Shown: positions 1 through 10,879 of the stretch, one piece after another
How positions within the stretch are numbered: the first letter of the stretch is position 1
Layout: the number at the start of each line of letters is the position of its first letter
Source: Gnetum montanum
Taxonomy: Eukaryota > Streptophyta > Gnetopsida > Gnetales > Gnetaceae
Assembly (NCBI GenBank): GCA_015680685.1
Contig: MNCI01027369.1
Location: 1 to 64,000, forward strand
Direction: 5' to 3'
Length of the DNA: 64,000 nt
Made by a program: the position numbers and the translations under genes
The notes under the pieces: generated by a model
The model's database searches: none
Told to the model about the DNA's origin: nothing
Seen by the model: the letters and a program-made list of their open reading frames with translations, nothing else

Positions 1-604
1 TCTATTAACTAGCCAAAATAGGAACTCGCACTTTGTTATTTATGCAAGAATGTTTGGTAGTATAATAAGATTGTCTTTATGAAATTGCTTGTTGAGCTCA
101 AAAATTTTAAATAATTAATAATTATTGAATTAAAAATAGCTTTATTATGAAATGTTTACTCATATCAATTTATCTTGCTTAAATATTAGAGATTTCACAC
201 AAATGCGCTTTTTTTTTCTTTCTCTTTCTAACTCCATTAAATCTTGCACTATTTCTAGTTTTCTTATGGAACTTTCTCTTTGAGGGAAATTACAAGTACA
301 TTGGAAGAATTGTGCTCAAATCTGTTTGCAACATTTTATTTGTTAGAAGTAAGGTACTATAGGGACCATATAGACTAAGTGATTGAACAAAATAGAAACC
401 TTCAATAACTCATAGTATTTGATAAAATTAACCGAGTTTCTTTTAAGAAAGCCAATTACATTTTCATACACAACCCAACCATCTCAACATTCACAATAGC
501 AAACACATACTCATGATTAGTTCATTTCACAACTATTGAGTCTTTTTGGAGGTATCTAGGGCTTGGTGTTGCTAGAGACTAGTAAGCACCTAAACCCTAT
601 TTGA
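1..604. other. AT-rich stretch, no gene recognised
   Basis: No reading frame with recognisable protein similarity was found. By position it should belong to element B, downstream (in antisense-gene direction) of the exon remnant at 605-1060, where later exons of that gene would lie in C and D. I could not recognise them here. Confidence 0.4.
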
Positions 605-1060
605 GGAACACCTTCGATTTCATGATCCCAAAGGTCATGAGATTGGGGGCCCCTAATGTTGGTAGTTTCAAACAATCACCAACACTCTCCTCATCATTAG
701 AAACTCCACGAATCTCTTTAGATATGTTGTAAAGATTGCATAGCACATGTGACATGTCATGGTGAGATCTTCAGGAAGCTTTTGTATTTCTTCTCATAGC
801 CTAGAGACTAAATGAGCAGTCTAGTTGAATTAATCATCTTTAGTAAAGACATTTTTATGGTCAATGCTTACTCAATGCCAATGATCTTCTTTTGCAATAG
901 CAGTTTTGGAAAGTTTCAAGATCAGAACAATGGATATGCCTCCTTTGCTACTAGGACCTCAAACTATTCTAGAGATAATCCAAAGTGATTGTGACAAGCG
1001 TTCAACCATTCTTCCACCACCTCCCTATGGCCTACTTCCTTTGTTGGTGAAATATGCATA
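605..1060 (-). pseudogene. Remnant of the Tat antisense gene (exon-4 domain), third copy, element B
   Basis: Read on the minus strand, 1060 to about 740 gives a stop-ridden peptide with blocks EVVEEWL, AYPLF..NFPKLL and KKIIGIE. These align in order with EDIEEWL, IYPIFCAHAFPKLL and GRIIGIE in element D (27785-28366) and LEDWL, LYPLFRARVFPKTL and KSLGIE in element C. After a one-base frame change it continues as TTYLKRFVEFLMM, matching DYLRRFAEFLVV of C. It therefore derives from the same unnamed gene. It lies on the strand opposite to B's pol and upstream of B's RT, the same arrangement as in C and D. Heavily decayed; other exons are not recognisable. The similarity was judged by eye, but four aligned blocks in the right order make chance unlikely. 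Confidence 0.72.
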
Positions 1061-2780
1061 AAAAATTAAAAAAAAATTATAGAAACATTGAAGCCATAAA
1101 AATTAGCTTGTATCCAAACAATAGTAACAAAATCCCAACATGAATTTTGCAAAAGTTTTCCTGGAAATCCTAATTAATTGTGAAATTAGTTGTAGTAAAA
1201 ACTTTGGGAGGCTAGTCAAAAATTTTAAGAAAAATTAAAGTGACTGTTCAAAACCAAAATTCATCATGTAAATAATCTTAGGAACTTTCACTTTTGCATA
1301 GAAAATATCAAGAGTCACATCAACGCTACCTATATAGCCAAAAAGATTTGCAGCTTTAATAGCCAAAAATGCAACTGTATAGGGTAGTTTGCACAAGAAC
1401 AAAAATGATAAATTAGAATTACAATTTTTTTCTAAGTCTAGAGACTATGTACACATAAAAATCAAAAAAATTTAACATCAATGTTGTAGTTCCAATTCTA
1501 AAATAAAAAAATTTAAACAACAACCTAGAACCATAACACAATTTTACAAAAATTCCATAAAAACCTAGGATTATAGAAAATGGCTGAAGTAAATTATTGT
1601 AAAAAAATACATGAATTTTTTTTAAAATTCCATAATTGACACCATACCCTCCTTGAAACTTCTACAAAACCCTAAGAACTTAGGACATTAGCTAAAAAAA
1701 GTTTCTAAGTATCAACGTTACCCAATTTCAAAAGGGTAAAAGAATAACAACCCAAAATTTCACTATGTACTAGTTTATGAAAAAAATTGTAAAAAATCAA
1801 CTGTGGACCATAATTTAGTGATTCCCTAGCCAATTGAACTGATAAAACATAAATAAAAAATCCATAACCTAAAAAACCAAAAATTCTAAACCATTTCTAC
1901 ATAAAAAATTAGAAAATTGGCATTAAAAAAAGAGTAAAAACTAGAAAACCATTGTGAGCTTGCTTACAAAAAAATTCATAGAAAACTAACCATAAGTCAG
2001 AATCTAGTGGCTCAACCACCTTTTTGATTATTGAACAATGCATTACATTCCTATAACCTTGAAAACTAAAAATATCCTAGCAGTTTTCTTAATAAAAAAT
2101 AAGAAAGAGGCATTGCTTTTTAAGAAAAAATAGTGAAAACTATGTAAAATAAAGCTAAATAAAATTTACAAATCAAAAATAACAAAAATTACAATCAAAA
2201 CAACATTGCAAACATGTAAACATGACCTTGATCTAGAACAAGATTTTCATGAAAATTGATTTCATGCCATACAGAGGCCAGTATAACCTAAAACACCTAA
2301 GTTATGGGAAAGAAAAACTTAAAAATACATGGAAAAATTGACTAGAAGTGGTGTACGTCATAGTCATGGAGGAGGATCCTTTCCCTAGTAGAGGCCATGG
2401 TAGATGTGAAATGCCCTTTGCTGTAGTGTCTACATCTTCTAGGTTAGGATTCTTGCTCATGGTAGCCTTCCTTTTTCACATTTTGATTCAAAAATGTAGA
2501 AATCTTCAAAATATAAAAAACCTGGGTACCAATGTTAATCCTTTAGAGAGAATGATTAAGTAATGCTAAGGATTGATGGGATGGAAACAAAAATTTCTGC
2601 AAGAGCTTTCAATCTCTGCACTACCTTCAGAAAATGGGTTTGGAAAAGTGCTTTTGGAAAAATTAACAACTTAAAACCAATTCTACACCTATCTATTCCC
2701 TTCCAAAACCCTTGGCCAATTCACTCACTAGACTCATAGTGAATTGATATTGTAAAGGGGGAAAGGCCTAGCTATGCTGA
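1061..2780. other. AT-rich stretch with no supported gene
   Basis: Very AT-rich sequence with many A runs. By analogy with C and D it should hold the 5' exons and introns of B's antisense gene, but I could not match any. The short + reading frame at 2348-2563 has no recognisable feature and is not called. Confidence 0.4.
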
Positions 2781-2899
2781 GATGGTGGAAAGTGTGAATC
2801 AAAAACACAGTTTAGACTTGGGTGGGCCCCACCAAGATCTCCCAAGCAATGGGATTCATAATCCAAATCCCATCTACATTGGGGTTAAACTCTCAAAAG

Positions 2900-4480
2900 G
2901 CTTTGGGATGCATCCTTAACTTTAAAACCTCCCTTGCCTATGTTAGCTAGTATGGATCTAGTGTGGTTCCAACCATCCCTACTACAAATAAAAATTTAAG
3001 AACCTTGTACCAAATTTAGAAGCAAAATGTTAACATTGGTAAGTACTAGGCCCTGAGAAAGGCAAGAAACTCATCATAGAATGTGCTATTTTTAAGTAAC
3101 AACACTAGCCAAAACCCCAAGCATGCTGACTAGCATTACTCAAGGGGGTAGATACTTTCAAACATCAATCATACCTCAATTTGATACCAAAATGATCATG
3201 TAAAGCCTAAAACCCTAGTAGAAGCCTCTAATAGCTTTGAAACCTTGTCAATCCTAACAAAAAATGTCTAGAACCATGAATTCTTGTAGAGCCACACTAG
3301 GGGACATCCCAAGCATTCTATCCAATGTGGTCCTAGCATGGTTGGGTGTGGTGTAACCATAAATTACCAAAAATAACATCTAAATTGATATATCATGGCC
3401 TCTATGACTTCTCAAAGGCTCCAATAACCAATAATCAATAAAAAATTGGTTAAATTTCACCTCAAACCATCTACCCATGCTGAGGAAGGCATCACCCACA
3501 TTGGCTAACATGGGTCCAATGTGGGTACTCTAAGAATAGCCAAGAAAAAGCCATAAATATATCAAATTAACTTGAAAACTCATCCCTTTAACCCTAAAAC
3601 CCCACTGGAACCTCTAAGGACCACTAAACCCTTTCATTCATTCTCCATCAACATTGAGACTATGCTAGCCAATGTAGTCCAAGGGGAATGATAGCGTAAA
3701 CACTTAAACAACCTTCAAAATTAATAACTTCAAGCAAAAAACTATAACCATGATCACCTGCAACCTTGGGAACTTAAGAACTTGGTTGATTCCACACCAG
3801 AAACCTATCAAAATCCAGAATTCTAGTGCATCCATGCTGAGGAGGGCTAGAGGCATGCTAGCCTATGTGTCTCTAGCATGGTTGTGATTTTAGACCAATC
3901 CTGCCAATTCCACAACACACCAAATAACCTAAAACTTGACTAAGTAAGCCTAGAACCTCAAATCCTTAAAACCAACTTTAATTTAGCTTCGTTTCATTCA
4001 TAAAAATACCATATCTTACTGATCCACATTGGTGTCATCCCCAACCACACTGGCTAGCATGGCTCTAAGGGGTAAGACCTAGAAATTGACTTTTGTTTGT
4101 AAATTTTAACTTCAAAATCACCAATTCCAACCCTCATGATCCTATGCTACATTACAAAGCCTATAGAACACAAATTATGACCCTGAGATGCCATAAACTT
4201 AATTTTTTTAGGCATCCATGCTAGGACCATGCTAGGTAGCATATCCCTAGTGTAAATGATAGTTCTAGGTTGCATTTATGGCTTCTAGAGGGTCAAATTG
4301 ACATCAAATTAACAAATCATCATCCCCAGTTACTACATTGACCATACAAATCATTAGGACCCCAAAACTGATCATGATGAGTCTAGAGAATTGCATTTTC
4401 ATACTATCCACACTGGGGCTCAACCCACCCGTGTTGGCTAGTGTGGATCTAGCATGGGTACCTAGAAAAGCCTCATTTTT
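2900..4480. repeat. Degenerate tandem array, about 170-200 bp period, each unit with an 11-nt-loop hairpin
   Basis: A module with words such as CTAGCATGG and GCTGAGGA recurs near 2946, 3122, 3330, 3500, 3665, 3860, 4045, 4225 and 4440. Several units contain an inverted repeat around an 11-nt loop: CCCACATTGG/CCAATGTGGG (3495-3504/3516-3525), CATGCTAG/CTAGCATG (3854-3861/3873-3880) and CCCGTGTTGG/CTAGCATGGG (4428-4437/4449-4458, with G-T pairs). It lies between B's antisense-gene remnant and B's RT, the position occupied by hairpin arrays in C and D. Confidence 0.7.
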
Positions 4481-4599
4481 TACCTTAAACAGTATCAAAA
4501 AAACCTTCTTAGGTGCCAAAACTCACCTATCAAATTTTTAGCCTTTCACTATGGCCCCTTAAGGCCTAAAACTAGCAAAAATATAATCTTGATTAATTA

Positions 4600-5124
4600 A
4601 TATTGACCATCTTTGATCACATGTTTTCTGCCTTGACTATTTTGGCCTTGTTCCATGGTGTTTCAACTTTTTTTGATCTTATTATGCATTTTTTATCTCT
4701 ATCAATAGGTTGTTTGGTGTCATTTAGTTTAATCCTCATGATTTTAGCATCATTTGGGCCCTGTTTCACCAAATGTTTCTATTATTTGGCATCATTAAAC
4801 CTTGATTGACATGACTTGACATCAACCCATGTTGTTTCACCTTGGTATAACCTTGATTGACCTTATTCTATGTCATTTGATGGGTTTGCCCATCATTAGA
4901 TCATCATTTGGGCTTCATTTGATTCCACTTGGCCATCATTTGACAATAGTTAACCATCATTGTATCCTTGTTTGACCTTATTTTATGTCTTTTAGACTTC
5001 AATGCACATTACCTACTTTAGATCCCCTCATATGGCCTTAATTGATTATGTTTTGACTATAAATGACATCATTAAATGGAGTTTGATCATCATTTGGCCT
5101 TCATTTGACTTCATTCTACCATCA
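4600..5124. repeat. Degenerate short repeat rich in CATCATTTG-type words
   Basis: Words like CATCATTTG, TTTGACCTTAT and TTGATTGACC recur irregularly about every 30-60 bp. The pattern continues after the A insertion (14944-15040 has related words), so this is part of element B upstream of its RT. No coding potential was recognised. Confidence 0.5.
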
Positions 5125-5129
5125 CTTGG
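5125..5129. repeat. Target-site duplication of element A, left copy (CTTGG)
   Basis: CTTGG abuts the LTR start and recurs exactly at 14939-14943 just after the 3' LTR. Five bases is the usual size for Ty3/gypsy insertions. This fixes both ends of element A. Confidence 0.92.
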
Positions 5130-5962
5130 TGATGAAATTCAATATTGGGACCACAATATCATGTCCATGATATCGAGTCTATGATATCGGATCCAACCAT
5201 GCGATGTCAGATACCTGATATAGGGGCCTATCTCCTCACCTATAAATAAGAGGTGGCATCCTTGGTTTTCACATTAGACAGTTAGTCCCTTAGTCGAACT
5301 CTTTCCATTTCCCCCTAGAGTTAGAAGTATTTTTGTGTGCTCGTAGTAGGAGTCATAGAGTCAACGGATCTTTATTCGAACATTGTGTACCTGAGCACAC
5401 TTTATGTACAACAATAAAGATGAACTTTATGATAAACCTTGTAGCATTCAGAATAGATTAATTAGCGTTAATTATTATTTAATGCTTTCCTAGGTGATTA
5501 ATGATTTCTCTCATCCTATAACTCTCTTAGTTAAATATACTCAGTACGACCACTTCAAGCATGTGTGTAGCACTTGTTAACCTAGTGATGATTAGTGTTT
5601 GGTAATCCTAGTAGTGTTACACTAGTTTAGGATGTGTATGGTAAGTGGGAATGGATACTGGTGTTAGGAGTAATTAGAACTTAGTTAATGAGTAGTTAAT
5701 TTAGATTAGTTACTTAGTTATCTCTCTCTCCCTCCTTACTAGCGTAGGATATAAAACACATAAAATCTATAAAAATCATATGCCTTGAGCTTACTTTACC
5801 ATACAACCGTGACATACAAGTAAGTTTGGGAAGATAATGATTAACAAACCCATTATTATTCCACAAAGGTGCATAGGCACTTAGTCCTTGGAATTCGACT
5901 AAATCGTGCATGAAACGCTCGTATTCGTATGGTTGAGCGTAAGGGTACCTTGCCGCTTATCA
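5130..5962 (+). repeat. 5' LTR of element A
   Basis: It begins TGATGAA and ends CTTATCA, immediately before the primer site. The U3 part is crowded with GATATC/CGATAT words. A TATA box lies at 5241-5248, followed by an R/U5-like region with GAGCACACTTTATG and AATAAAG (around 5393-5418). It is homologous to the LTRs at 14124-14938 and 62838-63637. Confidence 0.93.
5241..5248 (+). promoter_or_regulatory. TATA box in the 5' LTR of A
   Basis: TATAAATA follows the conserved stretch CCTATCTCCTCACC. The same context is present in the 3' LTR (TATA at 14215) and, reversed, in LTR F (63549-63556). It is the likely promoter of the genomic transcript. Confidence 0.75.
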
Positions 5963-5963
5963 T

Positions 5964-5981
5964 TGGCACCGTTGCCAGGGA
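5964..5981 (+). promoter_or_regulatory. Primer-binding site of A, tRNA-Asp type
   Basis: TGGCACCGTTGCCAGGGA lies one base after the LTR end. It differs by two C/G-to-A changes from TGGCGCCGTTGCCGGGGA, the complement of plant tRNA-Asp 3' ends and the usual primer site of Athila elements. Confidence 0.88.
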
Positions 5982-6094
5982 CTTAGTTGTTTGTGTGCTA
6001 AGTAGAACTTAGGAAATCATTCACATCTTTGGAATGAACCCTTAGGATTGGTTAAGGACAAGATAATAGTACATTACACACTGAACAAGACAAG

Positions 6095-8425
6095 ATGTCT
6101 TCTTCTTTGCACAAAAGCACTTCACTACCTAGGACTAACACAAGAAGCAATCAGCAGCATGATACACATGACATTGATCTGCCAATCCCTCAATAGTTTC
6201 ATGTGGTATATATTCATCCCGATAAATATGTACCCAACTTCACCTTTATTCTTCATTAAGATGAACAACTGCATTGACGTGACTTGGAAGGTAACATAGT
6301 GTTACCTCCTGACCATTTAGTCCCAAGCATGCTTCTTCATGCTCTTACATAAATAGGCATGCAACACTTACAAGTAGAATACATTGCACAGGACTATGAT
6401 TCGAGAAACTATCATCCCATAGAGGTGCAACGTCAAAGGGATTTGCAATAGGAGAGACACCATAAGTCTTTGAAGGGAAAATGGTCTAAGGATGCCCCCC
6501 ACGTTTTAAGAGAAATTGAGGATGATGAACCTCGCTCAGGAAGTTTTGCACATAATGATGTTCCTTCCCTTGACTGTGGTCAAGGGGTTGTGTATTAGAA
6601 CCTTCATTCTACTATTCATAACCTGGGTGCTGATACCAATCGACACAAAGTGTTCGAAAATGGAATAAGGGCACATGACAAAGGTGTGCATTTTGATTGC
6701 AATCACGATCAAGGCAGAGACCACTGAAGAGAAGGTAGTAGACATCGTCATTATGGTGGTTCTCCTTCTTGTTTACCTTCATCGTCTCCTTCACCTTCTC
6801 CTTCAGTGTCCAGACATAGCCATAGAGAAAAAGATCGTGAGGATAGGATAAGAAAAGTGGAAGTCATAGATGAAACAACCAAGATAGAGGATGAGAGAAC
6901 TCTAGGGAATCACAACATAGAAGAAGGGAGAGTAGGGAACAACATAGGTATCATAGATGCCATGAACGAGACAATCATGATGAACCCCTACTCGCTACTC
7001 AAAGCATGCTAGACATAACTGAGGCCGTGAGAGTTCCAACAAGGCACCAAAGAGATAGTAGGATCAAGAGGTTAGATATGAATAACATCCCACAATTTGA
7101 AGGGGGATATAATGCTGATTCTCAAAACCATCTACAAACATTCCACGATGCATGTGCCTTGCAAAATATAGAAAATGAGTGGCAAAAACTAAAGTTGTCT
7201 TCACAGACACTGATCAAGGAAGCAAAAAGCTAGTACCGNAACAATAAGTACCAAATGTACTCCCAAGTGTCTAACCTATGAAAGCAAATCCAAGGATGGA
7301 AACAAGGAAGTCATGAACCCTTGGATGCTACCATGGGCCACTATGATGCACTATTACATTGTTGTCCTAGCCATGGTTATTCGTAGCAGGATCAGCTATG
7401 CCATCTTGTAGATGGGCTTAGACATGAAACGAGAAGAACCCTTGGGACTTATGCCCAAGGAAGGTTATCTAAGCTTAGGTCCCATTAAATTCATAGATTA
7501 TTGGAGCAATTTGCTAAGGAAGAAGGTTAGCTATGAAAGAGAGAGAGTACAGAAGAATATAATCGAGATCCTTCTCTCTGGAAGAAGGGAGTAAGATTTT
7601 GTGAGGATGAGGAAGAGTCACCACTCAAAGAGATGGTGAATAGGAAAATCTTGCCTATCCAAAAGTTAACATTAGAAATATCAGCAAAGGTAGACCAAAT
7701 GTGGGACTCCTTGGATAGTAGGTTTCAAACTATTTTCAAAGTAGTAGAGGAGTCTAGAGAGTGAGGTAGTGATCATGACAAAAGAAAAAAGAAAGAAGCA
7801 GAAAATGCATGTAACAAGGGTAAGGGTACAGTTACTATTATTGAAAAGGTTATGGACTCAGATATAGACGATGATAGTGGATGCGAGATATGTCAATATG
7901 ACCATCCTAAGGGATGTTGCCCTGTGATCTCACATTTGTAGGAGTCTAGGGTGTATGCACTTAATCCATGATTAAACAAATGGCAAACATCCTGATGATT
8001 ACCTTATCCTCAATGTAACCAAACCTTTAATATATTATCCAAGTGGAACTCCACCACAACCGATTGAGCAACATCAATAGTGGCAGCACCCATGATCATG
8101 GGGAATTCCACCACCAAGGCAACAATATCCTTACCAGCAACTTGACTCATATGGATATTACGTGCAACATCCAATCTCTCCATGTGACTTTGTTGGTCAC
8201 GTTACTCCTCAACATCACTACTAAGCTCGCGAGTACTATAGGACTCCCTCTCCTAGGGGTGATATTTTGCAAGTGTACCATCCTTCAAATCTAGCCGCAT
8301 CTCTCCCATCAATAGCTCCATTACCACCTACTCCAACAATGCAAGGTGAACTTCCTACTTAGCCACAACAATGGAATTCCACAAGGGCTATTAATCCTCA
8401 ACCTACTATTGGTTTTGATAGCCGT
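6095..8425 (+). pseudogene. gag: gag of element A (decayed)
   Basis: The likely start is the ATG at 6095 (MSSS-like N-terminus), which matches the start of E's gag at 56334. The recognisable capsid core is at about 7075-7233 (IPQFEGGYNADSQNHLQTF...), typical of retrotransposon gag, and aligns closely with E at 57220-57380. A zinc-knuckle-like cluster (CEICQYDHPKGCC) is at about 7882-7920. The protein would form the nucleocapsid and bind RNA. It is broken by stops and frame changes. Next to the single ambiguous base N at 7239 about 50 bp present in E are missing. The stretch 8000-8425 is glutamine/proline-like linker toward protease. Confidence 0.8.
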
Positions 8426-9061
8426 ATGAAGAAAAGACCTTTCTTTAGAACCAATAGTCCAACCAAGCCTTTGCAACCACAAGCCGCTAAGTATTTGGAT
8501 GTCTCTATATCAAATAAATATTTAGAGCCCCCTTCGAGCCTAACACCGCATTCAATGTATACAGTCATGTTAACACATGTCGTTATCGATTGGATCAAAG
8601 ATGGCCACCGTCCTAGGAAGTTCTCTAATCTTGGGAGTCCCTTGATATATCTACAAATTATTGGAAATGAGCCATGCAAAGCTCTTTTGGATTTAGGTTC
8701 CAGTGTCAACCTAATATCCCAAGAAATTTACAAGGCTGAAAACCTTCCCCCATTAGAAAAGAGCAACATCTATTTAGAGTTGGCTGACCAGTCCATCACT
8801 GTTCCCTTGGGATTAGTGGAGGACATTGTTACTACTATTTGTGGATGGTCGTATCCAGCTGACTTTCTAATGATTCAAATAAAAAAAAGTAAGGGGGATT
8901 TCCCAATCATAGTGGGAAGGGCATGGCTAAGCATTATCGATGCATGCCTAGGAATCCGAAATCTTTCCCAAGAAATATTTAGGGAAAATACTTTAGGAAA
9001 GATCGAGAAGAAGAAAGTTCCATGCATTGCATACAGTGACACAGGGTGTAATTGTGTGTAG
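8426..9061 (+). CDS. Aspartic protease of element A (211-residue open segment)
   Basis: The longest intact segment of A. The active-site region reads ALLDLGSSVNLIS at about residues 88-100. Athila proteases characteristically have DLGAS there instead of DTG/DSG. A second conserved part, ADFLMIQI followed by FPIIVGRAWL, is the usual C-terminal flap and hydrophobic core (the I-x-GR motif). The enzyme would process the gag-pol polyprotein. It is part of a polyprotein, so the methionine at 8426 is only where this open segment starts, not a true translation start. A closely related, more damaged copy is in E at 58500-58948. Confidence 0.85.
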   Translation: MKKRPFFRTNSPTKPLQPQAAKYLDVSISNKYLEPPSSLTPHSMYTVMLTHVVIDWIKDGHRPRKFSNLGSPLIYLQIIGNEPCKALLDLGSSVNLISQEIYKAENLPPLEKSNIYLELADQSITVPLGLVEDIVTTICGWSYPADFLMIQIKKSKGDFPIIVGRAWLSIIDACLGIRNLSQEIFRENTLGKIEKKKVPCIAYSDTGCNCV

Positions 9062-9211
9062 AGATCATGGGTTGTGCAAAGTTTAACATTACCTACATAC
9101 AATTAGTGTGCATAAGTGATCAATATACAAAAGTGCCTATATGTAGCAACGACATGTTAAGAAGACACCTAGTGGCTGACAGCTAATCAAGAAAGCATCT
9201 CACTTATATGC

Positions 9212-10290
9212 ATGGAACTAACTGAGGGTTTGACTTGCACTTACATAGATAACATAAATGAAATAGAGAAAGTCTATTGCCAACTTCCAAGTCCTAACCT
9301 CAAAAATATCAACCGGGGGAAGTTGGAAAGTCCTAAGAAATTTAAACAAGAGCCCCTAAAGCTAAAACCATTGCCCATTGATATGGAGTACATGTTCCTT
9401 AAGAATGGAAAATTGGTAATCATCAATGTAAAACTTGCTTCCAACAAAAAGAGAGTCTGCTAAAGGTAATAAAAAAGTGGTCAAAAACCTTCACCTGGTC
9501 ATATCTAGAATTAACTGGAATAGATCCTAGGATATGCTAGCATAGGATTTACACTGAATCTTCCATGAAGCCTCAAAAACAACCATAGAGGCGATTGAAC
9601 CCAAAGTTGAAGCAAGCAGTAAAAGAAGAAATCAAATAGCTTCTAAAGGCTAGGTTCATATACCCCATTGCAAATAGTGAATAGGTTAGCCCCTTAGTAA
9701 TTTTGCCTAAAAAGGGAGGAAAATGGAGGGTGTGCATAGATTTTAGGCTACTAAACATGGCAACATTCAAGGATCACTTTCCGTTGCCATTTGTTGACCA
9801 GGTCTTAGACACAATCGCAGGGCATCACTATTATAGTTTTTTGGATGGATATAGAAAATACAACCAAATATACATAGTCTCAGAATACCAAGCCAAAACT
9901 ACATTCACCAATCCTTGGGGAATGTTTGCATACAAACAAATGCCATTTGGCTTGTGCAATGCCCCTGCAATGTTTCAATGCCTAGTTCTAAGCATATTCC
10001 AGCAGTAGATAGGAAATGGTGTGGAAGTCTTTATGGATGACTTCTCCAATTATGGAGAAAACTTTGATCAAGCCTTGGACTGGTTAATTTGAGGCTCAAC
10101 TGGGAAAAGAGCCATTTGATGGTCCAAGAAGGTGTAGTACTTGGGCATAAAATCTCATGTACAGGGATAGAGGTAGACCTTGAGAAAATCAAAGTCATCC
10201 AAGGACTTACCCATCAACTGGAAACTATTAAAGACATTTAGTCATCCTTGGACACATTGGCTACTATAGGGGATTCATAGAGAACTTTTC
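9212..10290 (+). pseudogene. pol: Reverse transcriptase of element A (decayed)
   Basis: The linker block LKPLPIDMEYMFLKNGKL (about 9360-9415) and the RT core follow. The fingers/palm motifs are VCIDFRLLN, KDHFPLPFVDQVL and YSFLDGY at 9730-9850, and MPFGLCNAPAMF at about 9940-9970. The catalytic box is FMDDFSNYG at 10030-10056, diagnostic of the Athila branch. It makes cDNA from the element's RNA. Several in-frame stops (for example in EEIK*LLKA near 9640) break it; each can arise by a C-to-T change from a codon present in relatives. Confidence 0.9.
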
Positions 10291-10870
10291 AAAGATTGCC
10301 AAACCATTGGTAGAGCTAATAAAAAAGGATGTACCCTTCTAGTGGACCAGGGAATGTGAACTAACTTTCCAAACTCTGAAACAAAAGCTAGTTGAAACAC
10401 CCATTCTACAAGCTCCTGACTGGTCCAAGCCATTCCATGTCATGACTGATGTGTCCAACTATGCCTTAGGAGATATACTTACATAGTTAGATGACCAGAA
10501 ACATCCTTATTACATCCACCGTGCAAGTAAAAGTATCGTTGGTGCACAACTTAACTACACTACTACAGAAAAATAATTAATGGCTGTAGTGTTTGCACTA
10601 GAAAAGTTTAGACACTATGTATTAGGATACAAAGTATTCATACACACAGATCATAGTGAAATTCGGTTCCTCATGAATAAGCCAATGGTAAGCCCCCATA
10701 TTATATGATGGCTTATAATCCTACAAGAGTTTGATTTAATGATGATCGATTGCAAAGGCACTAAGAATGTAGTTGTTAATCATTTATCTTAGTTGCACTG
10801 GGATAACAAAGAGGATGAGTATCCAATTTCCAATCATTTCCCTGATGAATTCCTCTTTGCTAGTGTAGTG
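10291..10870 (+). pseudogene. pol: RNase H domain of element A
   Basis: Readable blocks are HVMTDVSNYALG (first catalytic Asp region, about 10440), ALEKFRHYVLGYKVFIHTDH (about 10600-10655, containing the TDH Asp) and MMIDCKGTKNVVVNHLS (about 10740-10793). This is the gypsy-type RNase H that removes template RNA. The PPYY-type linker with FPDEFLFA follows, as in other Athila elements. It is broken by stops. E keeps only the last third of this domain after its deletion. Confidence 0.85.
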
Positions 10871-10879
10871 AATAACTAA

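Noticed and set aside
2348-2563. Short + frame of 71 residues in the AT-rich left part
   Set aside because: No motif, no homologue in the window, typical chance length.
5964-5981. tRNA gene
   Set aside because: The tRNA-Asp-like match is only the 18-nt primer site; no cloverleaf around it.
8398-8709. Minus-strand 103-residue frame opposite the protease of A
   Set aside because: Shadow of the protease frame; no recognisable motif.
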